Positions 34,153 through 43,442 of a stretch of 64,000 nucleotides of DNA are shown piece by piece; the first letter of the stretch is position 1, and every line of letters starts with the position of its first letter. Both the position numbers and the translations under genes were made by a program. Under the pieces are notes generated by a model that was not told where the DNA came from, ran no database searches, and saw nothing but the letters and a program-made list of their open reading frames with translations. Origin of the DNA: Inquilinus sp. KBS0705 (GTDB lineage Bacteria > Bacteroidota > Bacteroidia > Sphingobacteriales > Sphingobacteriaceae); assembly GCA_005938025.2 (NCBI GenBank), contig VCCI02000001.1:2108001-2172000 (forward strand). Direction: 5' to 3'.

Positions 34153-36210
34153 ATGGCATTAATCCCCAGAATAAACATCAAATACCTGTCTACAACCGGC
34201 ACCGGCTTTTTTGGCATTGTTAGCATACAAATTTACGACAGCAATACCGGCCAGTTTGCCAATGGCAACGGCATAGCGGTTACCTATCAGCAAACCATTA
34301 ATTCGTACATCGATAGCTATACGGTATACATATCGGGCGAGAGTTTGAGTATCTACAACGGCAAACTGGACGACAGCGACCCCTTAAACCCTTATTACAC
34401 CGATTTTAAAATAACCGGCTTTAACACCAGCCCCCCACCTGATACCAACCCCGAGCCCGCTGCACCCAATTGCGACCTGGCTATACAAAAGGTGACCATT
34501 AACCAGGCCGAATCGGCACCGGGCGCAAATAATGCGCGGATAACCGTACAGGCTACATCAAGCAACGGCCCCATCACTTATAGTTTGGATGATGATAACT
34601 ACCAATCGTCGGCCACATTTACCGGCCTTAGCGCGGGTTTTATAACCGTATACGCCAAAGATGGCGACGGCTGCAAAACACAAACGTACGTTACGGTACC
34701 GGTGGTAAAAAACTTGTTGCTTAGCGGTCCTTCGGTAACCCTGCACGGCAACACCTCGCGCTGGAACGCGGCGTTTAACCCGGTGATTTTTACCTATCAG
34801 CGGAAAGATTTTAGCATAAGCGCCGCAGCTTTAGATAGCGTTACCCAAAAAGTGCGTTTAACTGTAAATACCAATGTTAGCACGGTAGTAAGCGGCGATA
34901 TGGTATACGTAGAAACTAATAAATATACCGGCACCTACAAAGTTTTGGGCAATAACGGATCCACAGGGCTTATTATTGATGCAGCTTATACCGGTACGGC
35001 TACGGGTTTTATCAACATTAACCGCCTTAGACCATATTACAGTGTGGCTACAAAAATCACCTTTACCGATAAAATAATAGGCATACAAAGCAGCATTACG
35101 GCCACCAACCGCCCCGATGGCAAAGGCATTACCCGGGCAGATATCTCAAACTTTTTGCAAAGCCTTTTACGCGCTGCCGATGCCAGCGATTATACCCAGC
35201 CCTACTATAACGATAGTAACCTGTGCGCCGGTTATACAATAGCCTACGCCGAGCAATGGGACGAGGGCGGCGAAACGCAAACATCGGGCTTTGTAAACAT
35301 ACCCGACCCTTACTACGTAGTTTATGCCGCCCGACAATTAGGGCAGGCCAACGGCGGTAATTTGCTGGAGTATGTGCCCTTTTTAACTACAGTAACCGGC
35401 ACCCCTAAAGCCAAATGGCTAAGCGACTTTACCGAACCGGCCTACAGCAACGGCTACCCTTTTGATATCGGCTTTATTTACAGCGATGAACTGGACGGCA
35501 ACAACGTATACTGCGAAATTGTACCGCTTGATATTAACCGCAAGCCCCTGGCCCTGCCCGCCGGCGACAGCCATTATTTAAACAACAGTGGATCATGGTT
35601 ATTAAGCGAGGATGGCAGCAAGCTGGTATTGGCGCGCAACACCATACAAAACCTGCCCATCTCCGGCAGCGCGGGCCTAAACCGCATGCTGATAGATACA
35701 AGCTTTGGCGATGAGGTATATTTTATCAACATCACCCTTAAATATAACGATGGTGGCACTGTACGCGCTATCACCCAAACCCAAACCATACGGGTAGACG
35801 ATGCCATTGACGACCAGTCGGTTTACTTGCGGTGGGTGGGTTTAACAGGAAGTTGGAACTACTATCGCTTTGTTTTTAACCAGGAGGTTAGCCTCGATGT
35901 CCAAAACGCTACCATCATTAAAAGCTACGTACTGGATTGGGAGAACCAGGAAGGCATTGAAGAGGTAATCAGCAAAACGGCGGGGCAAAAAATGAAGGTG
36001 ATAGCCGAAGACCTCTCCGTAGCCGATATTAAGGGGCTGCAGTCTATCAAGTACTCGCCCAAGGTGCAAATAATGGTGAACAAAAACCCGGTAAAGTGGC
36101 AAACCATCGTCATTAATACAGCCACCTACAGCGAGTACGAAACCCGCAACGGCCGGGCACCTTTTAGTGTAACGTTTAATTTACCGGCTATAAATGTGCA
36201 GGGGCAGTAG
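34153..36210 (+). CDS. Large phage tail protein with SprB-like Ig domain
   Basis: A 685-residue beta-rich protein. The N-terminal 85 residues (IPRINIKYLSTTGTG) form a small domain, then a proline-rich hinge (SPPPDTNPEPAAPN). Residues about 108-185 carry an SprB-type Ig-like repeat (GPITYSLDDDNYQSSATFTGLSAG), a motif better known from Bacteroidota adhesins. The C-terminal half (AIDDQSVYLRWVGLTGSWNYYRFVF) resembles structural proteins of Bacteroidota prophages. Likely a tail-associated protein; exact role unknown. No signal peptide. Confidence 0.65.
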   Translation: MALIPRINIKYLSTTGTGFFGIVSIQIYDSNTGQFANGNGIAVTYQQTINSYIDSYTVYISGESLSIYNGKLDDSDPLNPYYTDFKITGFNTSPPPDTNPEPAAPNCDLAIQKVTINQAESAPGANNARITVQATSSNGPITYSLDDDNYQSSATFTGLSAGFITVYAKDGDGCKTQTYVTVPVVKNLLLSGPSVTLHGNTSRWNAAFNPVIFTYQRKDFSISAAALDSVTQKVRLTVNTNVSTVVSGDMVYVETNKYTGTYKVLGNNGSTGLIIDAAYTGTATGFININRLRPYYSVATKITFTDKIIGIQSSITATNRPDGKGITRADISNFLQSLLRAADASDYTQPYYNDSNLCAGYTIAYAEQWDEGGETQTSGFVNIPDPYYVVYAARQLGQANGGNLLEYVPFLTTVTGTPKAKWLSDFTEPAYSNGYPFDIGFIYSDELDGNNVYCEIVPLDINRKPLALPAGDSHYLNNSGSWLLSEDGSKLVLARNTIQNLPISGSAGLNRMLIDTSFGDEVYFINITLKYNDGGTVRAITQTQTIRVDDAIDDQSVYLRWVGLTGSWNYYRFVFNQEVSLDVQNATIIKSYVLDWENQEGIEEVISKTAGQKMKVIAEDLSVADIKGLQSIKYSPKVQIMVNKNPVKWQTIVINTATYSEYETRNGRAPFSVTFNLPAINVQGQ

Positions 36211-36224
36211 GAAGTAGTTTGTAA

Positions 36225-36641
36225 TTACTTAAATCTATTGTAATGACGATCTTCCACAAAACGTTGGCCCTCGAACGGCACATCCCAATGTAATATCATT
36301 TCAGCATCAGATATTTTAGCAATGGTAAAAGTATCCCTTTCCATGTAAGCGTTATCAATAAGCCTTTCAAGCATTAGCTTATTATTGACTATTTTATAAT
36401 TAAATGGAATTCGCTGAGAATACTTACCGCTCCCATCACTATTAAAAGTTAAATAAATATATGCTGGCTCGGAAAAAACAAATGTAGAATCATATGTAGT
36501 GACACCATTCTTAACTAACTGTCTCCTTGTATCACCAGGACTCCAATTGCCCACTATTTTTTTTGGATAACTGTCCTCCTTTTTACAGGCAGCAAAACCA
36601 AAAGTTATTAAGCAGATGAATATTAGGTATTTGTATTTCAT
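36225..36641 (-). CDS. Lipocalin-like lipoprotein (accessory gene, copy 1)
   Basis: A 138-residue lipoprotein with lipobox FGFAAC (Cys19) followed by KKEDSYPKKIVGNW, the entry of a lipocalin-like barrel. It is a clear paralogue of the next gene: the lipobox-to-KKI region is nearly identical at DNA level. It lies on the opposite strand to the phage genes on either side and is AT-richer than them, so it is a cargo gene inserted between tail genes. A role in surface modification or superinfection exclusion is speculative. Confidence 0.8.
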   Translation of the reverse strand: MKYKYLIFICLITFGFAACKKEDSYPKKIVGNWSPGDTRRQLVKNGVTTYDSTFVFSEPAYIYLTFNSDGSGKYSQRIPFNYKIVNNKLMLERLIDNAYMERDTFTIAKISDAEMILHWDVPFEGQRFVEDRHYNRFK

Positions 36642-36668
36642 GTAAAAAGGTTAACTGGTTCTAAAGGT

Positions 36669-37112
36669 TTATTTTTTCCAGGTAACGTCTACCACCCAAT
36701 GACGCTTAGGATTAATATAATCTTCACCATGACTTAAAGTCATTTCCGCGCTGCTTAATTTTAATATAATATAAGTATCTTCATAAGGTGTCCCTGATTC
36801 AGTGGTATGTAACATAAGGTTTAAGTTATTGCCTTCAATTTTGTAAGTAAAGTCATTTTTTGCAGCACCAATCCCATCCGCAGGATGCTTTTCGCCGGTT
36901 CCGTCAGCATTAAATAGAAAGTAATTTCCAGCACTGGCTCCGGCAATTACAACTGTATCACTAATCTTAACTCCGGTAGTGTCAAATACCTGGCGTCTAA
37001 TTTCTTTTATACGCCATTTGCCAATTATTTTTTTTGGATAACTGTCCTCCTTTTTACAGGCAGCAAAGCCTAAAGCTAACAAGCAAATAAACAGCAAGTA
37101 CTTGCTTTTCAT
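36669..37112 (-). CDS. Lipocalin-like lipoprotein (accessory gene, copy 2)
   Basis: A 147-residue lipoprotein (lipobox LGFAAC, then KKEDSYPKKIIGKWRIKEIRRQ). It aligns with copy 1 throughout, including the C-terminal SSAEMTLS and SDAEMILH segments, which indicates a tandem duplication. The two are 27 bases apart and transcribed together, against the direction of the tail genes. Its promoter should lie in the 72 bases before the hub gene. Confidence 0.8.
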   Translation of the reverse strand: MKSKYLLFICLLALGFAACKKEDSYPKKIIGKWRIKEIRRQVFDTTGVKISDTVVIAGASAGNYFLFNADGTGEKHPADGIGAAKNDFTYKIEGNNLNLMLHTTESGTPYEDTYIILKLSSAEMTLSHGEDYINPKRHWVVDVTWKK

Positions 37113-37184
37113 CTATAATGATCTGGTTAATAATTTACGCTAACATAATCAATTTCTTAAAGAATTATCGCCCCAAATAAAAAA

Positions 37185-39200
37185 ATGAACACCCTCCAAC
37201 TATACCTAAACGACCAACTGGTTGATACCGCCGACGATAGCCCTATTGCCCTTACCTTCCAGATCAACAACCTGGCCGAGGTAAAAAATCAGCAGGGCAA
37301 TACCAGCAACCAGTTTAGGCTGCCTTTAACACAGCGCAACCGGCAAATACTGGGTTTCCCGGATGATGTGGCCTTTACCACCAACCTGCCCTATACTAAC
37401 TACCAGGCCAAAATTGTGCAGGACGGTTTAGAAATAGTGCCTTATGGCATAGCCGTTTTAAACGAGGTGGAGCAGGATAGCGCGGCCATTACCGTACTAA
37501 GCGGCAATGTAGATTTTTTTGATGCCATTAGCGGCAGTATTTACAATATGGGCGATAAAACAACGCCCTATGGAGCTAAACAACCCTTTTTGCCCTACCA
37601 GCATACCTGGAATGTAGATAATGTAGTTAAATCGCAAACACATACCGAAGGCTGGATATGGCCCGTGGTTGATTATGGCAACCTGGTATATAATTTTGCC
37701 GGCGATTGCGAGGTAGATGTGCGCCACCTGCGCCCCGGCTTTTTTATTAAAACCGCTATCGACCTGATGCTGGCTACCAATGGCTACAAAGGCACCGGTT
37801 GGTTACTAAGCAACCCTTTATACCCCCTGCTAATAGCCCAGTTTAGCAATAGCAGTTTTGAGCATGGCAGCGATTACCAAAACCAGCCTAACCAAAACGG
37901 TCTGCAAACGGCTATTGCGCTCAACTATGCAGTAAGCCATATCCCAAAGGAAGACAACATTCGCGTTATACCCTTCCCGGCGGTAAATGCCGACCCGGCC
38001 GGCCAGTTTTCGGGCACGGTGTTTACGGCAAAGCAAATAAGCACAGTTGATGTAAAGGTAACCATACCTAAAATACGTTTCCAGGGGCGGGTAAATAGTA
38101 AGGACCCGTCGGCACTACGTATTTTTATTAAAGTAAATACTACCGGTAGCGAAGTAACCCTAACCGAATCCCGATTTGACCTTGCCGACCCTTATGAACG
38201 GCTGAGTGGCACGGGCGGTGGTATTGTGGGCTACAAAGACACTCAGAATACCGTTATATCGGCCACGGTTGACCTATCCATTGGCGACCAGCTAAGCGTT
38301 TGGTATGAATTTACCGGCGACCGCCCCGCCTACTTTACCATTTACGCGGGGGCTACTTTAGAGGTTACCCCCACTAAACAGGGCGTGCTTTACGGCCAGG
38401 AGGTACAGTGCGAGCGCATTTTCCCCGATATCAGTCAGAAGGATTTGCTGAAGGATGTGTTGCAGCGCTTTGGCATTATTTGCCAAACCGATACCAATAC
38501 CCGCACCATTAACTTCGCGTCGTTTCGCGATATTGTGAATAATATACCGGTAGCCAACAACTGGACAAAAAAATGCATCGATCAGGGTAAGACCGTCAGC
38601 TTTCAGCTGGGTAATTACGCACAGGTAAATTACCTAAAGTATAAAGAGGATGATGCCGTGCTGCCCAAAGGCTTTGCCGATGCGCAGATAAACGTAGCCG
38701 ATAAAACCCTGCCCGCCACTGCCGACCTACTGGAGAGCCAGTTTGCCCCCACCCTAAATCGCCCTTATATTGGCGGCAGCATTGCCCAAATAAAAATGGC
38801 CGACGAGAACGGCGATTTTAACACCGGCGTATCGCCCCGTATACTGATAGACCAAAAGCTAAAACTGCCCGAGTTTAAAACCATTAAATTTACCGACGGC
38901 AATGCCGCTAATGATATACCGGTAAACGATTGGATATCTGTACCCTATTTTGCCAAAACCGGCGGCCAGTATAGCCTGCTATGGGATGAGCTGCGCAAAC
39001 AATACTACCCCGAACTGGAGAAGATATTACAGCAAACCAAAAAAGTGGTGCGCTACTTTATGCTAAGCCCCCGCGATATTTTAGAGCTGGACCTGCTGAT
39101 ACCCATTTACCTGCAGCAGGATGGCGCCTACTACTACATTAATAAAATAGACAGCTGGCGTAAGGGCCAGCCGGTAAAGGTAGAGCTGATGAGGTTGTAG
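37185..39200 (+). CDS. Phage tail hub or tip protein
   Basis: A 671-residue protein with the start MNTLQLYLNDQLVDTADD and the segment GNTSNQFRLPLTQRNRQILGF, a pattern seen at the N-terminus of hub/tip proteins in Bacteroidota phages. The middle (about residues 265-400) is beta-sandwich-like, and the end returns to a mixed fold with YYYINKIDSWRKGQPVKVELMRL, where the protein may bind the tape measure. It precedes the tape measure here, reversed from lambda-like order. No lysozyme-type domain is visible. Confidence 0.65.
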   Translation: MNTLQLYLNDQLVDTADDSPIALTFQINNLAEVKNQQGNTSNQFRLPLTQRNRQILGFPDDVAFTTNLPYTNYQAKIVQDGLEIVPYGIAVLNEVEQDSAAITVLSGNVDFFDAISGSIYNMGDKTTPYGAKQPFLPYQHTWNVDNVVKSQTHTEGWIWPVVDYGNLVYNFAGDCEVDVRHLRPGFFIKTAIDLMLATNGYKGTGWLLSNPLYPLLIAQFSNSSFEHGSDYQNQPNQNGLQTAIALNYAVSHIPKEDNIRVIPFPAVNADPAGQFSGTVFTAKQISTVDVKVTIPKIRFQGRVNSKDPSALRIFIKVNTTGSEVTLTESRFDLADPYERLSGTGGGIVGYKDTQNTVISATVDLSIGDQLSVWYEFTGDRPAYFTIYAGATLEVTPTKQGVLYGQEVQCERIFPDISQKDLLKDVLQRFGIICQTDTNTRTINFASFRDIVNNIPVANNWTKKCIDQGKTVSFQLGNYAQVNYLKYKEDDAVLPKGFADAQINVADKTLPATADLLESQFAPTLNRPYIGGSIAQIKMADENGDFNTGVSPRILIDQKLKLPEFKTIKFTDGNAANDIPVNDWISVPYFAKTGGQYSLLWDELRKQYYPELEKILQQTKKVVRYFMLSPRDILELDLLIPIYLQQDGAYYYINKIDSWRKGQPVKVELMRL

Positions 39201-39283
39201 GGTGGTGATTGGAGGTTGGTGATTGGGGGTTAAGGGTTTAGGGGCTATTTTGAAACTGCTCAAATGAGCTTAAAGTTTTTAAC

Positions 39284-39338
39284 AACCACTTGCTTTTAAC
39301 AAACCAGTTTTTTATATTTACCAATAATATTAGCAAAC
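39284..39338 (+). promoter_or_regulatory. 55-base repeat acting as promoter, copy 1
   Basis: Identical over 55 bases to 40203-40257. It holds TTG (39290-39292) and TATATTTA (39313-39320) separated by 20 bases, a good match to the Bacteroidota promoter form. The next ATG is at 39356. Confidence 0.7.
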
Positions 39339-39355
39339 CTAAATTAATCGTTATT

Positions 39356-39976
39356 ATGTCAATCATGAACAACCCGGCTACCAAAAAAAAGAAGGGTTCC
39401 AGAGTTACTTTAGCTGTACTAGCTGTTTTAATTGTAACAATATGTACAGGTTATTACTATCGTGATTATCTACTTTTAAAATATTATGACTTTAAAACTA
39501 ACCCTTTCACATCTAATTCTAACGTTTATGCGCCCGGCGGAATGGTCAATTCCATCGGGAAATATGGCTCTTTCAAGATAACTTTTTACCGGATTATTCG
39601 TCCTATAGGCCCAAATGAAATTGATAGGTTGCCATTATCTGCAGATCAAAAAGCGTTAGCTATACAAAGTATTAAAACCAACAGAAAATCTTATATTATT
39701 AGGTCTAATTGTTATATAAGTACCGATAGTCTTTGCAAATATAAAACGGCATGTATTGGCAAATATAAAGGAAGTAATATTTTACTCGAAAACGAAAACG
39801 AAGACTATTACCCAAATACATTCTATGAGATATTACCAAATAAAAAAGCGCTCATACAAGGTGATCTTAAAATCAATGACTTACCTATCGGTTATGTTTG
39901 GGCTGACAATAAGTATTACATCCCCCCCTTTGATGTAACTAATCAGGAATTAAAAAAATTCAGAACGATCAAATAA
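39356..39976 (+). CDS. Single-pass membrane protein (accessory gene, copy 1)
   Basis: A 206-residue protein with a lysine-rich N-terminus, one membrane helix (VTLAVLAVLIVTICTGYYY) and an extracytoplasmic domain. It aligns with the next intact gene through YYDF...VYAPGG...FYRIIRP and the GYVWADNKYYI end. The gene is AT-rich compared with flanking phage genes and has its own promoter. It is a moron-like insertion between hub and tape measure; function unknown. Start taken at 39356, although the frame is open from 39290. Confidence 0.7.
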   Translation: MSIMNNPATKKKKGSRVTLAVLAVLIVTICTGYYYRDYLLLKYYDFKTNPFTSNSNVYAPGGMVNSIGKYGSFKITFYRIIRPIGPNEIDRLPLSADQKALAIQSIKTNRKSYIIRSNCYISTDSLCKYKTACIGKYKGSNILLENENEDYYPNTFYEILPNKKALIQGDLKINDLPIGYVWADNKYYIPPFDVTNQELKKFRTIK

Positions 39977-40047
39977 ATAAAATAGTAGTAAAATATACAT
40001 TCAAATTAATCATGCATATTCCAATTAACATATAAAACATAATAACT

Positions 40048-40155
40048 ACTGCAGAACAAACAAACGCCGGTATTACCGGCGGCAACATTAAAAAAGCACA
40101 GGAGTATAAAACCGCGCTCAACGAATTACAAAAAGCAGTTATGGATAAGTATTAA
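40048..40155 (+). pseudogene. Truncated duplicate of the tape-measure N-terminus
   Basis: Reads AEQTNAGITGGNIKKAQEYK and then TALNELQKAVMDKY, stop. It aligns with residues 2-35 of the tape measure (ADQTNNPITDDNIKKAKDYK, DALDNLK). The ATG is replaced by ACT. The 25 bases upstream (ACATATAAAACATAATAA) also match those before the tape-measure ATG, with a degraded version of the TATGCC palindrome. It is the leftover of a tandem duplication. Confidence 0.85.
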
Positions 40156-40202
40156 TTACTTACAGCATAAAGTCGTTTTATACCGCACCTCAATTATTTA
40201 AG

Positions 40203-40257
40203 AACCACTTGCTTTTAACAAACCAGTTTTTTATATTTACCAATAATATTAGCAAAC
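40203..40257 (+). promoter_or_regulatory. 55-base repeat acting as promoter, copy 2
   Basis: Exact copy of 39284-39338, nine bases before the ATG of the second membrane-protein gene. It marks the duplication unit of 919 bases. Confidence 0.7.
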
Positions 40258-40265
40258 GTAAATCA

Positions 40266-40841
40266 ATGTTAACAGATAGTAGCTCTTATCCCAAAAAAAA
40301 ATATTTCTTATATATCTTTATCGCTATAGTTTTTCTTGCAGCTATTGGCTGGATAAATAAGGATTTGGTAATGCGTTATTATCATTATTCTAAAATCCAT
40401 CACTTTGGTACGGGCGATAGTGTTTACGCACGAGACAAGGTTTTTAAAGACACATCTTTTAAAGCCATTACGCTATACAGATTGTTAAGGCCCCTTACAG
40501 ACAAAGATATAGATGAAGCTAATTTGGATAACGGCAAAAAAATGTTAGCCAGGCAAGGCCTGAATAACTCTTCTGATCTGAAAATAGTTTCATCAGGTGC
40601 TGTTATATTATTAGATAATTTACGGAAAAATAAAAATCGTTTACTTGGCATATTTAAGGATAAGGTTTTTATTACAGATATCGCTCATACAGGCGAAAAA
40701 CTAACGTTACTTTTGTATAGCACAGAACCGGTAAAAAATATTTTAGCGGAAAAATACCTTATTCCCGGAGATGTACCTCCCGGCTATATTTATGCCGATA
40801 AAAATTATTATATCATGTACTGGGATACCTCGGACAAATAA
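40266..40841 (+). CDS. Single-pass membrane protein (accessory gene, copy 2)
   Basis: A 191-residue paralogue of the gene at 39356, with membrane helix FLYIFIAIVFLAAIGWI and the shared segments MRYYHYSK, DSVYARD, ITLYRLLRPL and GYIYADKNYYI. Sequence divergence is high outside these blocks, so the duplication is old or selected to diversify, although the promoter repeat remains identical. AT-rich; function unknown. Confidence 0.7.
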   Translation: MLTDSSSYPKKKYFLYIFIAIVFLAAIGWINKDLVMRYYHYSKIHHFGTGDSVYARDKVFKDTSFKAITLYRLLRPLTDKDIDEANLDNGKKMLARQGLNNSSDLKIVSSGAVILLDNLRKNKNRLLGIFKDKVFITDIAHTGEKLTLLLYSTEPVKNILAEKYLIPGDVPPGYIYADKNYYIMYWDTSDK

Positions 40842-40873
40842 AACCGAAAAATAAAACATAATTAACAAAACGA

Positions 40874-40895
40874 TAATTTTATGCCAAATGGCATA
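40874..40895 (+). promoter_or_regulatory. Operator candidate before the tape-measure gene
   Basis: TATGCC-AAAT-GGCATA at 40880-40895, overlapping a -7-like TAATTTTA (40874-40881). Second intact copy of the element found before the terminase; the ATG is 15 bases downstream. Confidence 0.65.
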
Positions 40896-40909
40896 TAAAA
40901 CATTTAAAC

Positions 40910-43285
40910 ATGGCAGACCAAACTAATAACCCGATTACAGACGATAACATCAAAAAAGCTAAAGATTATAAAGATGCTTTAGATAATTTAAAAGGATCCA
41001 TAAACGGATTAAATAGTAAACTACCGGAATTTGCTGATGGTATAAAAAGTGGTTTAAAAGCGATTGGTGAAAAGTTGCCGGATGTAGTAGATTCATTAAT
41101 AAAACTTAACGCACAAAATAAAGAGCTGGCCGAATCCGGTCAGAAGCCAAAGAGCATTTTAAAAGAATTAGCTTCATCCATGTTTTCGTGGAACGCCATA
41201 ATTTCCGTTGGGGTTACTTTATTAGCGTCTTACAGCGGGGCAATTATAGATTGGGTAAGCAATCTTTTAAAGGGCGAGACGCGGTTAAGTTCTTTTGGCA
41301 AGGCTATGAAAGATAATGCTATCATTACAGATGGTATAATACAAACAAGAATAAAAGGAACACAATCTGCACAGGCCGAACTCACCGCTCTGAATAGTTT
41401 ATACCGGGCTACACAAAATCACAACTTATCTTTGGAAGATAGAAAAAAAGTAATAGGAGCGTTAAGAGAGCAGTGGCCGCAATCATTCAAAAATACCAGC
41501 GATGAAACTATAATTGCCGGTAAAGCAGGCGATGCCTACAAATATCTAAAAGAACAAATATTAGCTACTGCGTATGCTGAAGCATATAAAAATAAAATTA
41601 CTGCAAATGCAACACGCTCTATAGATAATGAACAAAAAATAACGACCGAAAGAGCAAATAATTTAACCTTATTAAGTAAGCGAGAAAGTCTCGAGAAGGA
41701 AATAGATGAGCGAAAAGTAAAAATAAAAAATGAACTTGATAAAAAAATGTTTGACAAATCTTCTCGAGTATTGTATGGTGATATATATAAGCTTAACGAA
41801 CAAATTGAGGCAAGTGATAAAATTATTTACAATTTGTTTACCGATAATGACTTGTTGAATAAACAAAATCGAAAATTTGAGCAAGGAATTGATACGATGG
41901 TGGAAAAGTACGGTACAAATACCCTCACGGATAACAAAAGCACCAATACTACTACATCAACTACTAAAACGGGCAATAGCCCTGACGCTGTACAAAATTT
42001 CCGCGGGAAAAGTGATTCGCATCAGAATAGCCAGCCGGGCATGGAGCTTATTAAAATTTCAGATTTTATTAGCGCAAAATTTGAATTGCAAATCAATAGT
42101 TATAAAAAAGAAACGGATGAGCTCAAAAAACAGCGGGAGCAAAAAATAATAAGCCAGGATGAATATTATACTGAAAGTCGCAAACTCGAAGAAAAATATC
42201 GCCTTGGCATTGGCGAACTTGTAAAAATATGGAACGAGGATGACCTGGAAAAAACCTTACAACACCAGCAAGATCTTGTAGAAGCACAAAAACAAAGTGA
42301 ACTCATCAGCAGTGACGAAAAAGCTATAAATAATGCCTTGGTGCCCGGAAGTAAGCTTGAAGCAGAAAAGAAACTAATTACAGATAAGTACAATTTTGAG
42401 ATACAGAAAGCTGCCGAAGCAGGGCAAGACACAGCTGAGATAAGAAAGCAATATGAACAAGAAATTACAGCCACTATCCAACAATACGAGCAGCAGCGTA
42501 AGGAGTTTGCCTTAAACACGGCGCAGCAGGTGTCTGATAAGGCCTTCTCTATCATCAGCAATAACATTAAAAGCCAGAGTGATGCCAAAATAAAGGGCCT
42601 GGAGGCACAAAAAACCAGCGAGCTAAGCAACACCAGCCTTACCGCCACACAACGCAAAGCCATTGAGGATAAGTACAAGCAAAAAGAGGCGCAGGAGAAA
42701 GTGAAGGCCTTTAAAGCCGAGCAGCGTGCTTCGGTACTGCAGGCCATTGTAAACGGCGCGCTGGCCATTACCAAGGCAACATCGCAAACAGGCATACTGG
42801 CGCCATTTGTTATACCGGGCATTATTGCATCTACCGCTCTGCAGGTAGCCACCATAGTGGCCCAAAAACCACCTGCTTATGCCAGGGGCGGGCACTTCGT
42901 GTCCGACGGTCGCGGGGCGGTTTTGCCCGGCTATAGTCGTACCGATAATACCAATGCCTTTTTGCGAAGCGGCGAGGCGGTGGTGGTGTCTGAAGCCATG
43001 CGCAACCCCTGGGCCCGCAACCTGGTAAGTGCCATAAACGTGGCCCACGGCGGCAGGGATTTTTCGGTACCCAATACCGGTAGGGGCTATGCCATAGGCG
43101 GTATTTACACCGATGGCGGTAACGCCAACCGCTACTACAACCAGACTGTTAACGATATACAGGACATGGCCAACACCCTGGCCTACCAGATGATCAACAA
43201 CTTCCCCCCTATTTATGTGGACGTGAAGGACGTAAACAACCAGCAAAACATACTGGCCCAAACGGTTAACAGGGTGAACCTGTAA
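40910..43285 (+). CDS. Phage tail tape measure protein
   Basis: A 791-residue protein of long helices and coiled coils (about residues 10-120, 150-340 and 390-600), rich in Lys/Glu/Gln, with hydrophobic stretches near residues 105-120 and 620-665 (GILAPFVIPGIIASTALQVATIVAQ). The C-terminal quarter (YARGGHFVSDGRGAVLPGY and later) is typical of tape measures from Bacteroidota prophages. At about 1.5 angstrom per residue it implies a tail near 120 nm. The 5' half is AT-rich and the 3' half GC-richer, suggesting mosaic origin. Confidence 0.85.
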   Translation: MADQTNNPITDDNIKKAKDYKDALDNLKGSINGLNSKLPEFADGIKSGLKAIGEKLPDVVDSLIKLNAQNKELAESGQKPKSILKELASSMFSWNAIISVGVTLLASYSGAIIDWVSNLLKGETRLSSFGKAMKDNAIITDGIIQTRIKGTQSAQAELTALNSLYRATQNHNLSLEDRKKVIGALREQWPQSFKNTSDETIIAGKAGDAYKYLKEQILATAYAEAYKNKITANATRSIDNEQKITTERANNLTLLSKRESLEKEIDERKVKIKNELDKKMFDKSSRVLYGDIYKLNEQIEASDKIIYNLFTDNDLLNKQNRKFEQGIDTMVEKYGTNTLTDNKSTNTTTSTTKTGNSPDAVQNFRGKSDSHQNSQPGMELIKISDFISAKFELQINSYKKETDELKKQREQKIISQDEYYTESRKLEEKYRLGIGELVKIWNEDDLEKTLQHQQDLVEAQKQSELISSDEKAINNALVPGSKLEAEKKLITDKYNFEIQKAAEAGQDTAEIRKQYEQEITATIQQYEQQRKEFALNTAQQVSDKAFSIISNNIKSQSDAKIKGLEAQKTSELSNTSLTATQRKAIEDKYKQKEAQEKVKAFKAEQRASVLQAIVNGALAITKATSQTGILAPFVIPGIIASTALQVATIVAQKPPAYARGGHFVSDGRGAVLPGYSRTDNTNAFLRSGEAVVVSEAMRNPWARNLVSAINVAHGGRDFSVPNTGRGYAIGGIYTDGGNANRYYNQTVNDIQDMANTLAYQMINNFPPIYVDVKDVNNQQNILAQTVNRVNL

Positions 43286-43341
43286 GGTGCAGAGGTAAGA
43301 GGTAAGAGGTAAAAGGTGAAAGCTAAAAGGTAGCTGCAATT

Positions 43342-43426
43342 GTTCATAGATCATAGTTGATGGTTCATGTCAATTGCCGATTCAACTAAAGAAGCTACCA
43401 TGATCTATAAACCATCAACTATGAAC
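43342..43426. repeat. Imperfect inverted repeat after the tape-measure gene
   Basis: GTTCATAG and CATAGTTGATGGTT (43342-43365) pair with AACCATCAACTATGAAC (43410-43426). The preceding 43286-43330 is low-complexity AGGTAAGAGGTAAAAGG. Confidence 0.7.
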
Positions 43427-43442
43427 TTATAAACACCAACAC

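Noticed and set aside
42166-43354. Long open frames on the minus strand across the tape-measure gene
   Set aside because: They have cysteine/serine-rich, low-quality composition and lie opposite a well-supported coding frame, so they are shadows.
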